The position numbers were made by a program, and so were the translations under genes. Below are positions 28,526 through 37,980 of a stretch of DNA of 64,000 nucleotides, one piece after another (position 1 is the stretch's first letter; each line of letters begins with the position of its first letter). The stretch is from assembly GCA_003242885.1 (NCBI GenBank), contig QKMZ01000006.1, forward strand, positions 1-64,000, read 5' to 3'. Origin of the DNA: Candidatus Melainabacteria bacterium (lineage in GTDB: Bacteria > Cyanobacteriota > Vampirovibrionia > Obscuribacterales > Obscuribacteraceae). The notes under the pieces were generated by a model. The model had not been told where the DNA came from, made no database searches, and saw nothing but the letters and a program-made list of their open reading frames with translations.

Positions 28526-29620
28526 ATGTCGCTTCCACCTATACCGGTTCGCAAAATTATTCATGTTGATATGGATGCCTTTTTCGCATCAGTAGAGCAG
28601 CGCGACAATCCTGATTTACGTGGAAAACCGCTTGCTGTGGGCGGCAGCCCTTCGCAGCGCGGTGTGGTAGCGGCTGCCAGTTACGAAGCTCGGAAATTTG
28701 GTGTCCATTCTGCGATGCCATCTCGCACAGCGGTGCAGCGTTGTCCCCACCTCATTTTGGTAAAACCGCGCTTTAGTGTTTATCGCGAAGTCTCAGATCA
28801 AATTCACGATATTTTCAATCGATTTACCGATCTTGTTGAACCACTCTCTTTGGACGAAGCGTACCTTGATGTCACCGAGAACAAGCTTGGTGTGCCTTCT
28901 GCCACTCTCATAGCCAAGGAAATCAAAGACCTCATTTACAAGGAAACAAACCTTACAGCCTCGGCTGGCATATCTATAAACAAGTTTCTCGCAAAAACTG
29001 CATCTGGTATCAACAAACCTAACGGATTAACGCTCATAACGCCTGAAAAGGCAGAAGCTTTTATTGAAAAGTTGGCAATTGAAGACTTTTATGGCATCGG
29101 CAAAGTAACAGCTCAGAAGATGCATAGCTACGGAATATACACAGGGGCTGATCTTAAGAAGTTGAGTGAAGTAGAGCTAATCACGAAGTTCGGCAAGACT
29201 GGCAGTTATTATTTCCGAATTGTGCGCGCACATGATGACCGTCCAGTAGTTGCGAATCGAATTCCAAAGTCCATTGGCGCCGAGGAGAGCTTCGCCGAAG
29301 ATTTAGCTGATCGGTATTCGATGGTGGCAGCGCTGGAAGAACTCGCTGAAACTGTCGAAAGGCGCCTGGACAGTAACGGAACGGGCGGCAGAACAATAAC
29401 ATTGAAGGTCAAGTATGGCGATTACCAGCAAGTGACTCGCAGTAAAACATTGAACGAGTCAATCAAAAGCTCGCATGAAATTATGAAGGTAGTGCATGGC
29501 TTAATGAGTGCAACCGAAATCGAGCAACGCAACGTGAGACTGCTTGGTGTTCAGGTTTCAAGCCTTGATTGCGACCGAGAAGAGCCAGAATATGTCCAGC
29601 TCACGATTGAGTTTGCGTAG
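28526..29620 (+). CDS. dinB: DNA polymerase IV (Y-family)
   Basis: This translesion DNA polymerase has 364 residues from ATG 28526. The catalytic palm has VDMDAFFASVEQ (first Asp) and SLDEAYLDVT (Asp-Glu pair). Thumb and finger elements follow: SAGISINKFLAKTASG and NKPNGLTLI. The helix-hairpin-helix region is IEDFYGIGKVTAQKMHSYGI, and the little-finger domain begins near KSIGAEESFAED. The length fits DinB, but the very end shows no clear beta-clamp binding motif beyond YVQLTIEFA. The gene follows a phosphatase-like lipoprotein gene by 38 bases. Confidence 0.95.
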   Translation: MSLPPIPVRKIIHVDMDAFFASVEQRDNPDLRGKPLAVGGSPSQRGVVAAASYEARKFGVHSAMPSRTAVQRCPHLILVKPRFSVYREVSDQIHDIFNRFTDLVEPLSLDEAYLDVTENKLGVPSATLIAKEIKDLIYKETNLTASAGISINKFLAKTASGINKPNGLTLITPEKAEAFIEKLAIEDFYGIGKVTAQKMHSYGIYTGADLKKLSEVELITKFGKTGSYYFRIVRAHDDRPVVANRIPKSIGAEESFAEDLADRYSMVAALEELAETVERRLDSNGTGGRTITLKVKYGDYQQVTRSKTLNESIKSSHEIMKVVHGLMSATEIEQRNVRLLGVQVSSLDCDREEPEYVQLTIEFA

Positions 29621-29630
29621 ATCGGCCGGA

Positions 29631-29656
29631 GCGCCGGCTTCCAGCCGGCATTTTTA
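29631..29656 (+). terminator. Terminator of dinB, made of a CCGGC repeat
   Basis: GCCGGC-ttcca-GCCGGC is followed by ATTTTTATAT. The arm sequence is the same AGCCGGC motif as the repeats at 15.9 kb, so a dispersed repeat serves as terminator here too. Confidence 0.7.
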
Positions 29657-29762
29657 TATGCGAGTATTTGCGTCAGTGATTTTTAAATTCCACCAGGAGG
29701 GCGGCTCACCAAGTGCTTCTCTGGCTACTCAGAATCCCTAAAGCCGACCGGAATTCGGCAAA

Positions 29763-30878
29763 CTAACCCACGTCGCGCAACCCATAATCGTCGTAGTTGA
29801 GTTGATGCGTAACATCCATCGATTCCAGAAGTCCAGGCATTCTCTTGCGCAGTGGTTCTTCAGTTCTTTGAACTTCCGCTCTGGTCGGTGGCACCAGTAC
29901 CGTGACAGCCTTCGGCAAAATCGTCACCCGCATCGGCGTGGTGCCACATTCTTCGCCGTCGATCATCAACGGTGCTTCTGATACGCGAGCCGGATCTGGA
30001 ATTTTCTTTCCGGCAAGAAAATTGCGTAATTGTTTTGCCATACGTTGAAATTCTGATCGTACGCCACGTCTGGGCAATGTTTCGATTACTGCTTCCTTGC
30101 ATCGCAGAATGCACTCAGGCGCTTTTTCATCAACGCTTCCGGCGACAAAACGGAAGCCGAGATTGACATAATCGCCGAAGTTAATCGGATCGACTATGTG
30201 CAATTCGAGGAATCCATCGCTCAAATTCGACAAGTCATTCGTTTTGCCCATGCCCAGATCTTCGACGTTGGCAAGGAAAATCCCGGAAGCCTGGACCTTG
30301 AAGGTCATTCCACCTGTCGTTATTCTGAAGATGCGAGGCGGCATTGCGACTGTTTGAATCATGGCTGTTACATATGCCAGCAGCCTAAAGCGTGTTTTTA
30401 ATTCGCGTGCAGGGCGCATAAACGCGTCTGAAATTGGACCAACTCCTGCCATTCCCGCGAAGTATTCGCCATTCATCATGGCCATGTCGATCTCCACCGG
30501 TCGCCCGTTGGCAATATAGTCATAGGCATGCTCGAGTGGATTGGCAAGAATACTTTCCTTGACGATGCCGAGGTTGCGTGCGAGTACATTGCCGGTTCCG
30601 AGAGGGAAGATTGCGCACGGTATCTTGGACTTCGCTTTTGCCAACGCTGCCAGGGCAAAACGGACAGTACCATCGCCTCCAGCTGCAATGATCAAGTCCA
30701 GCGGCGGCTTGAATAGCGGGACCAGGTGTTCTGGCCCTGTCTCCGCTGTCGTCGGATAAAAAGAAACCAGGAATTCATCTTGTTCATTGAGCTTTTCTAC
30801 CAGCTTACCGATCCAGACCTCTGTCTGTACTTGTGATTTCGCGGCTGGATTGTAAATTACGAGTGCATGTTTTGGCAT
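29763..30878 (-). CDS. Diacylglycerol/sphingosine kinase-like lipid kinase (YegS/DgkB family)
   Basis: This reads as 371 residues from ATG 30878 (MPKHALVIYNPAAKS) with CAGGG at the right distance; the frame is open to 31055 without features. The ATP-binding DAGK domain has AAGGDGTVRFALAAL and PLGTGNVLARNLGI, both hallmarks of the family. The C-terminal beta domain includes GEYFAGMAGVGPISD and LIDGEECGTTP-type substrate loop (here PLMIDGEECGTTPMRV). It probably phosphorylates a membrane lipid. It is a single gene, convergent with dinB. Confidence 0.88.
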   Translation of the reverse strand: MPKHALVIYNPAAKSQVQTEVWIGKLVEKLNEQDEFLVSFYPTTAETGPEHLVPLFKPPLDLIIAAGGDGTVRFALAALAKAKSKIPCAIFPLGTGNVLARNLGIVKESILANPLEHAYDYIANGRPVEIDMAMMNGEYFAGMAGVGPISDAFMRPARELKTRFRLLAYVTAMIQTVAMPPRIFRITTGGMTFKVQASGIFLANVEDLGMGKTNDLSNLSDGFLELHIVDPINFGDYVNLGFRFVAGSVDEKAPECILRCKEAVIETLPRRGVRSEFQRMAKQLRNFLAGKKIPDPARVSEAPLMIDGEECGTTPMRVTILPKAVTVLVPPTRAEVQRTEEPLRKRMPGLLESMDVTHQLNYDDYGLRDVG

Positions 30879-31184
30879 GTGCGTGTACCCTGTTGGACCC
30901 CTGGGATTAGAGCGATCAATAGGGGTAAAAGTTCCCGAAACCCGCAGGGCATAGTGCGTAGACGCATTAAAGAGGAGCAAAACAGCTTCCCATTGGCTCG
31001 AGGTTGCCAACTGGTGGGGGTTTCGGAATTTGCACCTGCTGAAAAGCCCAAGCACTCGAGCTCTGGTTGAATCGTGATTCGCAGTTTGCTTGGGATGTCA
31101 CTTTGGAAATCCCCTATATAAGGATTCTGGAACTTACCGCGTCGTACCTCGTCCTCCCCGCAGAGCCAGACGGAGGAGACCAGG

Positions 31185-32240
31185 ATGTCCGCAAAAGCGA
31201 CGGGCGATACTTTAGATAAGGAGAATACGGGAAGTAATTCTGCGTATTCAAAAGGCGACAATAGCTCCAAATCGGAAAACAGTTTTGAGCACGCTTTCGC
31301 CCCATCCAATTTGTTTCAGTTTAATACCATTGCTTTCATTGTCGGATTCGCGGCTCTTATCGCTTTGATTGCATTTGTGTCTATGCAGTTTTTCAAGACT
31401 CATGACACTAATATTGTTGAGTTAAGCGGTCGAATTGAGGCACCGGAAACGCACATCTCTGCGGTAGCTAATACGCGAGTGAAGTCGGTTCGTGTTCATG
31501 AGGGCGACCATGTTGTCAAAGGACAATTGCTAGTAGAACTCGACACTGGAGTGATTCAAGCGAAAGTCGGCAATGTTCAACAATACATATCTCAAGCTTC
31601 CAAAGCCAGAAGGCAAGCAGATCTTCATGCCCGCGCGGTGGAGCAACAGGTAGCCGAAGCTCAGAAGAAATCACGTGGCTTCTGGACGAAAGTTTTCACC
31701 AGTCCTAAAGGCCGAGCGAAAGAAGGTGAACGCTTGCGGGGCGAAATGCTGGAAGCGCGCATGATGCAGATGCAGGCGCGGGCGGCAATAGCTAAAGCAA
31801 ACGCGCTCAAGAGTGCGGAAAGACAAGCAAAAACGAATTTCAATATCACGAGTCCTATAACAGGCATCTGCGAGACACGCAGCATCGAGCCTGGAGAGCT
31901 GGTTGCCACGGGACAAGTGCTTTTGACGATTGTCGATCCGAAGGCTGTCTATATGAAGGGCTATATTCCTGAAGGTGACATCGGCAAAATCAAGCTCGGT
32001 CAAGAAGCTGATGTCTACTTAGACTCTGATAGTAAAAAGGCGCACAAAGCCCACATTACTTCCATCGATCGCTCACCATCTTTTACACCTGAGAATGTCT
32101 ATTTTAAAGACGATAGAGTCCGCCAGGTTTTTGGTGTAAAGCTGGCATTGGATCATCCTGATGGGCTAGCCAAACCAGGTTTGTCTGCAGAAGCAAAAAT
32201 CGATCTCAAAAGTAAGAACAACACAATCGAACGGAAGTAG
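31185..32240 (+). CDS. Membrane fusion (HlyD/YbhG-like) subunit of ABC exporter
   Basis: This 351-residue periplasmic adaptor starts the exporter operon. A Ser/Asn-rich cytoplasmic N-terminus (1-45) is followed by one membrane helix (about 48-70). The first half of a lipoyl-like domain follows (THISAVANTRVKSVRVHEGDHVVKGQLLVELD), then a helical hairpin rich in Ala/Gln/Arg (about 125-205). The second lipoyl half is NFNITSPITGICETRSIEPGELV (read in parts), then a beta-barrel domain. GGAGGAGACCAGG precedes the ATG. The order adaptor-ATPase-permease-permease matches YbhG-YbhF-YbhS-YbhR. Confidence 0.88.
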   Translation: MSAKATGDTLDKENTGSNSAYSKGDNSSKSENSFEHAFAPSNLFQFNTIAFIVGFAALIALIAFVSMQFFKTHDTNIVELSGRIEAPETHISAVANTRVKSVRVHEGDHVVKGQLLVELDTGVIQAKVGNVQQYISQASKARRQADLHARAVEQQVAEAQKKSRGFWTKVFTSPKGRAKEGERLRGEMLEARMMQMQARAAIAKANALKSAERQAKTNFNITSPITGICETRSIEPGELVATGQVLLTIVDPKAVYMKGYIPEGDIGKIKLGQEADVYLDSDSKKAHKAHITSIDRSPSFTPENVYFKDDRVRQVFGVKLALDHPDGLAKPGLSAEAKIDLKSKNNTIERK

Positions 32241-32274
32241 TCGTTTAGGGCATCAACTCCACGGGGCAATTTAA

Positions 32275-34275
32275 GTGACGACGTCAGTGTCAACGAAGTC
32301 TGAAACGAAGCAATCTACAGGGGCCATCATCAAAGTCGATGGCCTCGCGAAGCGCTATAAGGGTGGAATAGAAGCTCTTAAGAATTTAGTTTTGGAAGTT
32401 CAGCCCGGTGAATTGTTTGGATTGGTCGGACCTGATGGTGCAGGTAAGTCGACGGTGTTGAAAATCCTCGCCGGCATTATGGAGCCGACATCCGGAAAGG
32501 TCACTGTGCTCGATAAAAAACCGAGCGAAGCCAGGAGATGCATCGGATATGTTCCTCAAGGTGGTGCTCTCTATCCGGATCTGAGCATTGACGAGAATTT
32601 ACGTTATGAAGCTGGAATGCACGGAATCAAGAGCAAAGATTTTGAATTGCTGCGACAAAGATATCTGCGCGATATGGGTCTATTGGAGTTTGCCGATCGG
32701 CTTGCCGGGCAGCTATCCGGTGGAATGAAGCAAAAATTGGCATTGTGCTGCGCACTCGTAACTCAGCCAAAGGTGATCTTTCTTGATGAACCGACAACCG
32801 GGCTTGATCCCATTTCGCGCCGTGAGCTGTGGCAGGCCTTAGCAACACTCGGTCAAGAAGGTGTCACGGCAGTGGTGGCAACGCCTTTTCTCGACGAGGC
32901 TGAGCGTTGCCATCGTGTAGCACTTATGCACGATGGCGCGGTGCACGAAATTGGCACTCCCTCTGACTTGAAGAAGAATCTTGGTTTGAAAAAACTCGAG
33001 TTCGTCGTCAAAAACGATGTGGAAGCAGTGCAAGCTTTGGGCAGAGTTTCATTTCAAAGTTCTGAAAATATCGCCGATATTTGTCCGTTTGGTGATCACC
33101 TGGAAGTCTTGTGCAAAGATGCACAACGCGCCCGAGAAGAAGTAGGAATTACACTTTCTCAGGCAAACATAGAAGTCAAAGAAATAACTGAGACCTCACC
33201 CAATTTGGAGAACGTTTTTATCACCAAGTTGAAATCTTTGACACGCAAAGAGGTTCGCTCAGTACCCTTTCCTCATATACGTGAGCAACTGAGAAGCTCC
33301 GGCTCGCAAGACGGGGACGTAGCATTAAAAGCTGAGAAGCTCAATAAGCAATTCGGAAGCTTTAAGGCTGTGGATAACGTCGATATCGAACTTCGATTCG
33401 GTGAAATATTTGGATTGCTGGGAGCAAATGGTGCCGGCAAAACTACCACTATAAAAATGCTTTGCAGGTTGTTGAAACCGACATCTGGTACGGTGTCCAT
33501 TTTGGGTAATACCAACGCTGATCGCAGTAAAGAAGTGCGCAAGAAGATTGGCTATATGAGCCAGAAATTTACGCTGTACGACAATTTGACGGTGGCTGAA
33601 AATCTGGAGTTCTACGCTGGAATTTACGAGATACCATTCGAGCTTCGGCAGCGTCAAATTGACTGGGTAATCGACGCTTGCGACCTGGCTGAGATTAAAG
33701 ATTCGCTCGTGAAAAATCTGCCGCTCGGCTGGAAACAGCGGATCGCCTTTGGTGCAGCCGTTATGCACGAGCCGGAGATCATCTTTCTTGATGAGCCGAC
33801 GGCCGGTGTTGAACCACTGGCAAGGCGTCAATTGTGGAGACTAATTCGGGAGTTCGCTGCTAACGGCGCCGTCATTTTAGTTACGACCCATTATTTGGAC
33901 GAAGCTGAATTTTGCAATCGCATGGCTTTTATGGCATCGAGCAGAATTGTTGCTCAAGGCTCTCCTCAAGAGCTCAAAGCCTCGCCCGATGGAGAACTCT
34001 TCGAGGTGAAAACCGGCGATACTCAGCTAGCATTCCAAGTCTTGAGCGAAGAGCTGGAGCACTGGAGAGTTTCTATTTTCGGTAGCGATTTGCACGTGTT
34101 GCTGGATGATTCGAAATCCGAGTTGGAGCATGTTAAGTCGATCTTGAACTCTTCGGGCTGTGAGGTCATTTCCATACGCCCGATTGCATTCTCGCTGGAA
34201 GATGCATTCATCGATGTTGTTCAGCACAAAGGAAAGCGGTCGAAGTTGAGAAAAGGCGGAAAAGACAGTGAATAA
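32275..34275 (+). CDS. ABC transporter with two fused ATPase domains (YbhF-like)
   Basis: This 666-residue protein energises the exporter. Domain 1 has Walker A GPDGAGKST, signature LSGGMKQKLAL and Walker B VIFLDEPTTGLD. Domain 2 (from about residue 345) has Walker A GANGAGKTT, signature region LPLGWKQRIAF instead of LSGGQ, and Walker B IIFLDEPTAGVEP. Both H-loop regions are visible (TPFLDEAE in domain 1 lacks the His; TTHYLDEAE in domain 2 has it). Thus domain 1 may hydrolyse poorly. A linker of about 40 residues joins the halves. GTG start, 34 bases after the adaptor gene. Confidence 0.93.
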   Translation: MTTSVSTKSETKQSTGAIIKVDGLAKRYKGGIEALKNLVLEVQPGELFGLVGPDGAGKSTVLKILAGIMEPTSGKVTVLDKKPSEARRCIGYVPQGGALYPDLSIDENLRYEAGMHGIKSKDFELLRQRYLRDMGLLEFADRLAGQLSGGMKQKLALCCALVTQPKVIFLDEPTTGLDPISRRELWQALATLGQEGVTAVVATPFLDEAERCHRVALMHDGAVHEIGTPSDLKKNLGLKKLEFVVKNDVEAVQALGRVSFQSSENIADICPFGDHLEVLCKDAQRAREEVGITLSQANIEVKEITETSPNLENVFITKLKSLTRKEVRSVPFPHIREQLRSSGSQDGDVALKAEKLNKQFGSFKAVDNVDIELRFGEIFGLLGANGAGKTTTIKMLCRLLKPTSGTVSILGNTNADRSKEVRKKIGYMSQKFTLYDNLTVAENLEFYAGIYEIPFELRQRQIDWVIDACDLAEIKDSLVKNLPLGWKQRIAFGAAVMHEPEIIFLDEPTAGVEPLARRQLWRLIREFAANGAVILVTTHYLDEAEFCNRMAFMASSRIVAQGSPQELKASPDGELFEVKTGDTQLAFQVLSEELEHWRVSIFGSDLHVLLDDSKSELEHVKSILNSSGCEVISIRPIAFSLEDAFIDVVQHKGKRSKLRKGGKDSE

Positions 34276-35386
34276 AGTAATGGTGCAAGCTAGTAAGGAA
34301 TGGTGCGAACTCAGGCGTGATCGCTTCAGTCTCGCGCTCGCATTCTTGCTGCCGCTTTTCTCGCTGCTATTGTTCGGCTTTGGCATCAGACTAGAATCGA
34401 AAAATATTCCAATTGTGATTCGCGATTTGAGCGACTCGTTCATCAGCCGGGAATATGTAGATCGGCTCTATGCCACCAATATCTTTAAACAATCCAAAGC
34501 CGATCCCAGTGAATCGCCTGGCGATGCGATTAAAAGTGGCGAAGCTAAAGTGGCGATGATTATCCCTAAGGACTTCACTCGCCAGATTTACAGAGGCAAT
34601 TCTGCGGCGCCGCAAGTAATGATTGACGGTACGGATATTGCCAACACTCAAGTGATTTTCAACAGCATCAAAGCTGCCAACCTGTATTATTTGGCGATGC
34701 TCAAGGAAGAGCGCATGCCTGATGCCGCTGTGCAATGGGTGAAGCCTCACTTGAGGCTGCTTTTCAATCCCGGGCGTGAAGAAACACTGTTCATTGTTCC
34801 TGGTGCCTTTGGTGTCATCTTGTGGATGTTCCCGGCGCTGTTAGGAGCCGTCTCAGCGTCACGTGAGAAAGAACAAGAAACAATCATTCGCGTTTACTCC
34901 GCTAACCCGCACCCGCTTCAATTCGTTCTCGGAAAAGCCTTTGTCTATTGGTCTGTCAGTCTTGCGATGGCCGTATTGATAATGATTGCCGGATTTGCGC
35001 TATTTGGAATCAAACCAGTCGGCGACCCGACCGCCCTTCTAATTTCCACGCCGATTTACGTTTTTGTTTCAGTCTCATTCGGACTAATGCTAGGAACATG
35101 GGCAAACTCGCAAACTACCGCAGTTCAAGCGACTTCGACCCTGGGTTTTTTCCCTTGTCTGTTGCTCTCTGGTTTTGTCTACCCGATTAGCAATATTCCG
35201 TTTCCCCTTTCGCTTTTTTCGCTGATCGTACCAGCGCGATATTTCATTGAGCTGACCAGAGACGCGTTCGTCCGTGGATGCGGATGGCCTGCAGTTTGGC
35301 CGATACCTCTTATATTGTTAGGCTTTGCTGTCGCGTTCATAGGTTTGAGTTGGCTTGGATTACGCCGAATGCAGTTGAAGGATTGA
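34268..35386 (+). CDS. ABC-2 type permease (YbhS-like)
   Basis: This 372-residue membrane subunit has one N-terminal helix (about 20-40), a large extracytoplasmic domain (about 45-175) and five to six C-terminal helices, the ABC-2 layout. Landmarks are SREKEQETIIRVYSANPHPLQFVLGK before helix 3 and LSGFVYPISNIPFPL near the end. GTG start overlaps the ATPase stop by eight bases. It pairs with the next gene as a heterodimer. Confidence 0.9.
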   Translation: MNKVMVQASKEWCELRRDRFSLALAFLLPLFSLLLFGFGIRLESKNIPIVIRDLSDSFISREYVDRLYATNIFKQSKADPSESPGDAIKSGEAKVAMIIPKDFTRQIYRGNSAAPQVMIDGTDIANTQVIFNSIKAANLYYLAMLKEERMPDAAVQWVKPHLRLLFNPGREETLFIVPGAFGVILWMFPALLGAVSASREKEQETIIRVYSANPHPLQFVLGKAFVYWSVSLAMAVLIMIAGFALFGIKPVGDPTALLISTPIYVFVSVSFGLMLGTWANSQTTAVQATSTLGFFPCLLLSGFVYPISNIPFPLSLFSLIVPARYFIELTRDAFVRGCGWPAVWPIPLILLGFAVAFIGLSWLGLRRMQLKD

Positions 35387-35397
35387 GGTCGATTTCA

Positions 35398-36567
35398 ATG
35401 AATATCATTCAAAGAATTAGAGCCAGTCATCTTTATTCTCTTATCCTCAAAGAGGCAAGAGAGATAATGCGTAATCCCTATTTGCTTTTCCTGATTCTGG
35501 TGCCGCCGACAATTCAGTTGTTGATTCTCGGTGGTGCGCTCGATCCGCAAGTTCGTCATTTGTCGCTCGCGACCGTGGATCATTCACAAACAAAGCAAAG
35601 CCGCGACCTTGTGGCGAGTTTGACTTCCAGTGGGGTTTTTCCTAAGAACACCTATGTTGTTGATGAAGACAAGCTCTTAGATAAGCTCGAGCGAGGAGAT
35701 TTGGATGTCGGTTTGGTAATTCCCAAGACCTTCTCGCAACAGTTAAATCGCAAAGAAGCGGCTGATGTTCAGGTTCTAGTCGATGGTGCCGACGCATACA
35801 CAGCGGGAATAGCGCGCGCGTATGTTCTGCGCACGATACATGATTTTCACCCCGAAGGAATGAAAGCACCGCAGTTCAAGTTGCCCAGCGCAGTGCGTAC
35901 AGACAAGGACATCGACGCGTCCAAGATTATCGATCCGAAGGTGGATATTCTCTACAATCCGGACCAGGAAAGCAGTTGGTATTTCATCCCAGGGATTCTC
36001 GGTGCGTGTCTCACATTGACCGGTACTCTCGTTGCTGCGGCTACTGTGCTGAAAGAGCGCGAACGCGGCACCATGGAGCAATTGCTCATGACACCTGCGG
36101 AAGCATGGGAAATTTTGCTCGCCAAGATCATTCCGCTTGTGATTTTTTTGATGGGTGATGTGTTGCTTGCAATTGTTGCCGCGCAAATAATCTTCCACAT
36201 GCCTTTCCGCGGCGACCTACTGCTTTTCTTGTTTGCTTCAGCGTTATATGCCTTCGTCGGTATCGGTTTTGGGATGTTGCTCGGCTCTGTGTGCAGCAGC
36301 CAGCGACAGGCGCAACTTGCGTCTTTCTTTATTAACATTCCTCTGATTTTGCTGTCGGGAACGGTGGTGCCGTTGGACACAATGCCGCCTGTGATGCAAG
36401 CTATTTCGATTGTGGACCCTTTGCGCTACTACACACTGGTAGCTCGTGGCGTGATTCTCAAAGGGGCGACATTCTCGATGTTATGGCAGCAGGTGGCACT
36501 TTTGGCTCTTTCGGCCTTGCTTGTCTTAATGGTCAGCGCCAATCGGTTCCGTCGTCAATTGATTTAA
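35398..36567 (+). CDS. ABC-2 type permease (YbhR-like)
   Basis: This reads as 389 residues from ATG 35398 (MNIIQRIRASHLYSL), 11 bases after the previous stop with GAGG upstream. Same layout as its neighbour: a first helix (about 28-50), an extracytoplasmic domain and a C-terminal helix bundle. Motifs include KERERGTMEQLLMTPAEAWEIL and LSGTVVPLDTMPPVMQ, both characteristic of ABC-2 permeases. It completes a four-gene exporter. Substrates of this class include drugs and cations; none can be assigned here. Confidence 0.9.
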   Translation: MNIIQRIRASHLYSLILKEAREIMRNPYLLFLILVPPTIQLLILGGALDPQVRHLSLATVDHSQTKQSRDLVASLTSSGVFPKNTYVVDEDKLLDKLERGDLDVGLVIPKTFSQQLNRKEAADVQVLVDGADAYTAGIARAYVLRTIHDFHPEGMKAPQFKLPSAVRTDKDIDASKIIDPKVDILYNPDQESSWYFIPGILGACLTLTGTLVAAATVLKERERGTMEQLLMTPAEAWEILLAKIIPLVIFLMGDVLLAIVAAQIIFHMPFRGDLLLFLFASALYAFVGIGFGMLLGSVCSSQRQAQLASFFINIPLILLSGTVVPLDTMPPVMQAISIVDPLRYYTLVARGVILKGATFSMLWQQVALLALSALLVLMVSANRFRRQLI

Positions 36568-36637
36568 TGAGATCACTGGCAATTTGATAGGACTATGAAA
36601 TTAGAATGTTTGGTAAGGTGGGTCTAGCAATATTTTG

Positions 36638-37138
36638 ATGAAAACCATGCCTGTAAGAAATGTAGAAATTCCTATTCCTAACTTTCATCCTGTCGCAGAT
36701 GGAATTTACCGCGGCGGCCGTCCTTCTCATGAGGGTCTAAAGGCACTCAGCCAAAATGGTTTTAAGACCGTTTTATCCTTTCGCTGGAGAAAAGCTCCAA
36801 TTGCCGTGGAAAGGACTTACGTGGAAGAGCTTGGCATGAAGTTCATAAACATTCCGCTCAATTATTGGAGTCTTCCTAACAAGAGTCAGATTGACGCCTT
36901 TCTCGAAGTCATTGATGACAGGCGGAATTTCCCTATCTTTGTGCACTGTTTTCACGGTGCAGATAGGACGGGCTTACTATTGGCTATCTATCGTGTGGTG
37001 CGATGTGGATGGTCATTTGATGAAGCTTACAAAGAAATGGTTGCCTGCGGATTTCACAGGCTTCGCACGCAGCATTATAAATGGGCGCTCTGGAGATTGG
37101 CTCGTAAAACGGCGGCCGAAGCTGCTTCAAGAGAATAG
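36638..37138 (+). CDS. Cytoplasmic tyrosine/dual-specificity phosphatase
   Basis: This reads as 166 residues from ATG 36638 (TTG at 36635 is also possible). No signal peptide is seen. The Siw14-like fold shows GIYRGGRPSHEGLKALSQNG, VLSFRWRK, KSQIDAFLEVI and an intact P-loop VHCFHGADRTGLLLAIYR (nucleophile Cys, Arg at +6). The end is a basic helix. It is probably an active phosphatase and the only cytosolic one of the four in the region. It follows the exporter operon by 70 bases on the same strand. Confidence 0.85.
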   Translation: MKTMPVRNVEIPIPNFHPVADGIYRGGRPSHEGLKALSQNGFKTVLSFRWRKAPIAVERTYVEELGMKFINIPLNYWSLPNKSQIDAFLEVIDDRRNFPIFVHCFHGADRTGLLLAIYRVVRCGWSFDEAYKEMVACGFHRLRTQHYKWALWRLARKTAAEAASRE

Positions 37139-37317
37139 AGCAGTTTTTCAACCCGGAAATATTCGGTGGATTTGAGAGCTTATTGTTGGCTGAAACCCTA
37201 ACAGGGCTGTATTTTGCGGCGCTCCTGGATGTTCGGGAACTTGAGGCATACCTCCGCGTCTCATAGGCGTCAGCTGAAACGTAATGATTATGACGTTTGG
37301 AGAACTCGGAGAAGGTT

Positions 37318-37893
37318 ATGAGAAGTGTCACGCTGGGGAAAGAGTCACGAATTGCATTTAGCCAAAGAATGCCAGTTTACTTTGTTTTGATTGTGTTAGC
37401 GTGCATCGCTCTGACCGGATGCCGCTCTGGCGAAGTTAATAACATGGTTTATTGGGGTCCTATTCCCAACCAGAAAAAGATGGTGGAGCTCAAGGCTCAG
37501 GGTGTTAAGTCTATCGTCAACTGCCGCCTCAATCGACTGCCAAAGCTCGAGAAGAAAGCTAATGAAATTGGTTTGAATTGGGTGCACATTCCGACCGGAT
37601 TGTTCATCTCACCAGGAGAAGAGCAGATCAAGCAGTTTGTCACTGTGATGAATGATCCAAGCATGACTCCTGTGTATATCTGCGACCAAGTTGCTCGGGA
37701 CAGAACGCAATTCTACGCCGCAGTTGGTGGCATGGTGACAGAGAAATGGCCCGCTGAAAAGGCATCCAAGGCAATGTACTTGAATGGTCTGCGCCACTGG
37801 TGGCCATGGTTTTACGACTACAAGAACGTAGTCAAAGAATACGAACCGATGATTCACGGAACTGAAGAGAAGAAGACTGCAGAGGCACTATAG
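37318..37893 (+). CDS. Phosphatase-like lipoprotein with disrupted catalytic loop
   Basis: This reads as 191 residues from ATG 37318 with GGAGAAGG directly upstream. A lipoprotein signal ends in LTGC (Cys about 35). The fold is recognisable from MVYWGPIPNQKKMVELKAQG and SIVNCRLNR, then a helix GEEQIKQFVTVMND. The loop reads VYICDQVARDRTQ: aligned on DRT, Asp occupies the nucleophile position and Cys sits one residue earlier, and the loop Gly is Ala. It is likely catalytically dead or altered. It resembles the lipoprotein at 27813 (both have a Trp/Pro-rich WPWFYDY or RPWM end). Confidence 0.7.
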   Translation: MRSVTLGKESRIAFSQRMPVYFVLIVLACIALTGCRSGEVNNMVYWGPIPNQKKMVELKAQGVKSIVNCRLNRLPKLEKKANEIGLNWVHIPTGLFISPGEEQIKQFVTVMNDPSMTPVYICDQVARDRTQFYAAVGGMVTEKWPAEKASKAMYLNGLRHWWPWFYDYKNVVKEYEPMIHGTEEKKTAEAL

Positions 37894-37980
37894 CTGCAGA
37901 ATTCTGCTCACGTCCGACGAGCTGGGAGCAATCCTGGCTCGTTTGGCTTTAAGCCGAACACTGGTAGCTTCAGTGATCCT

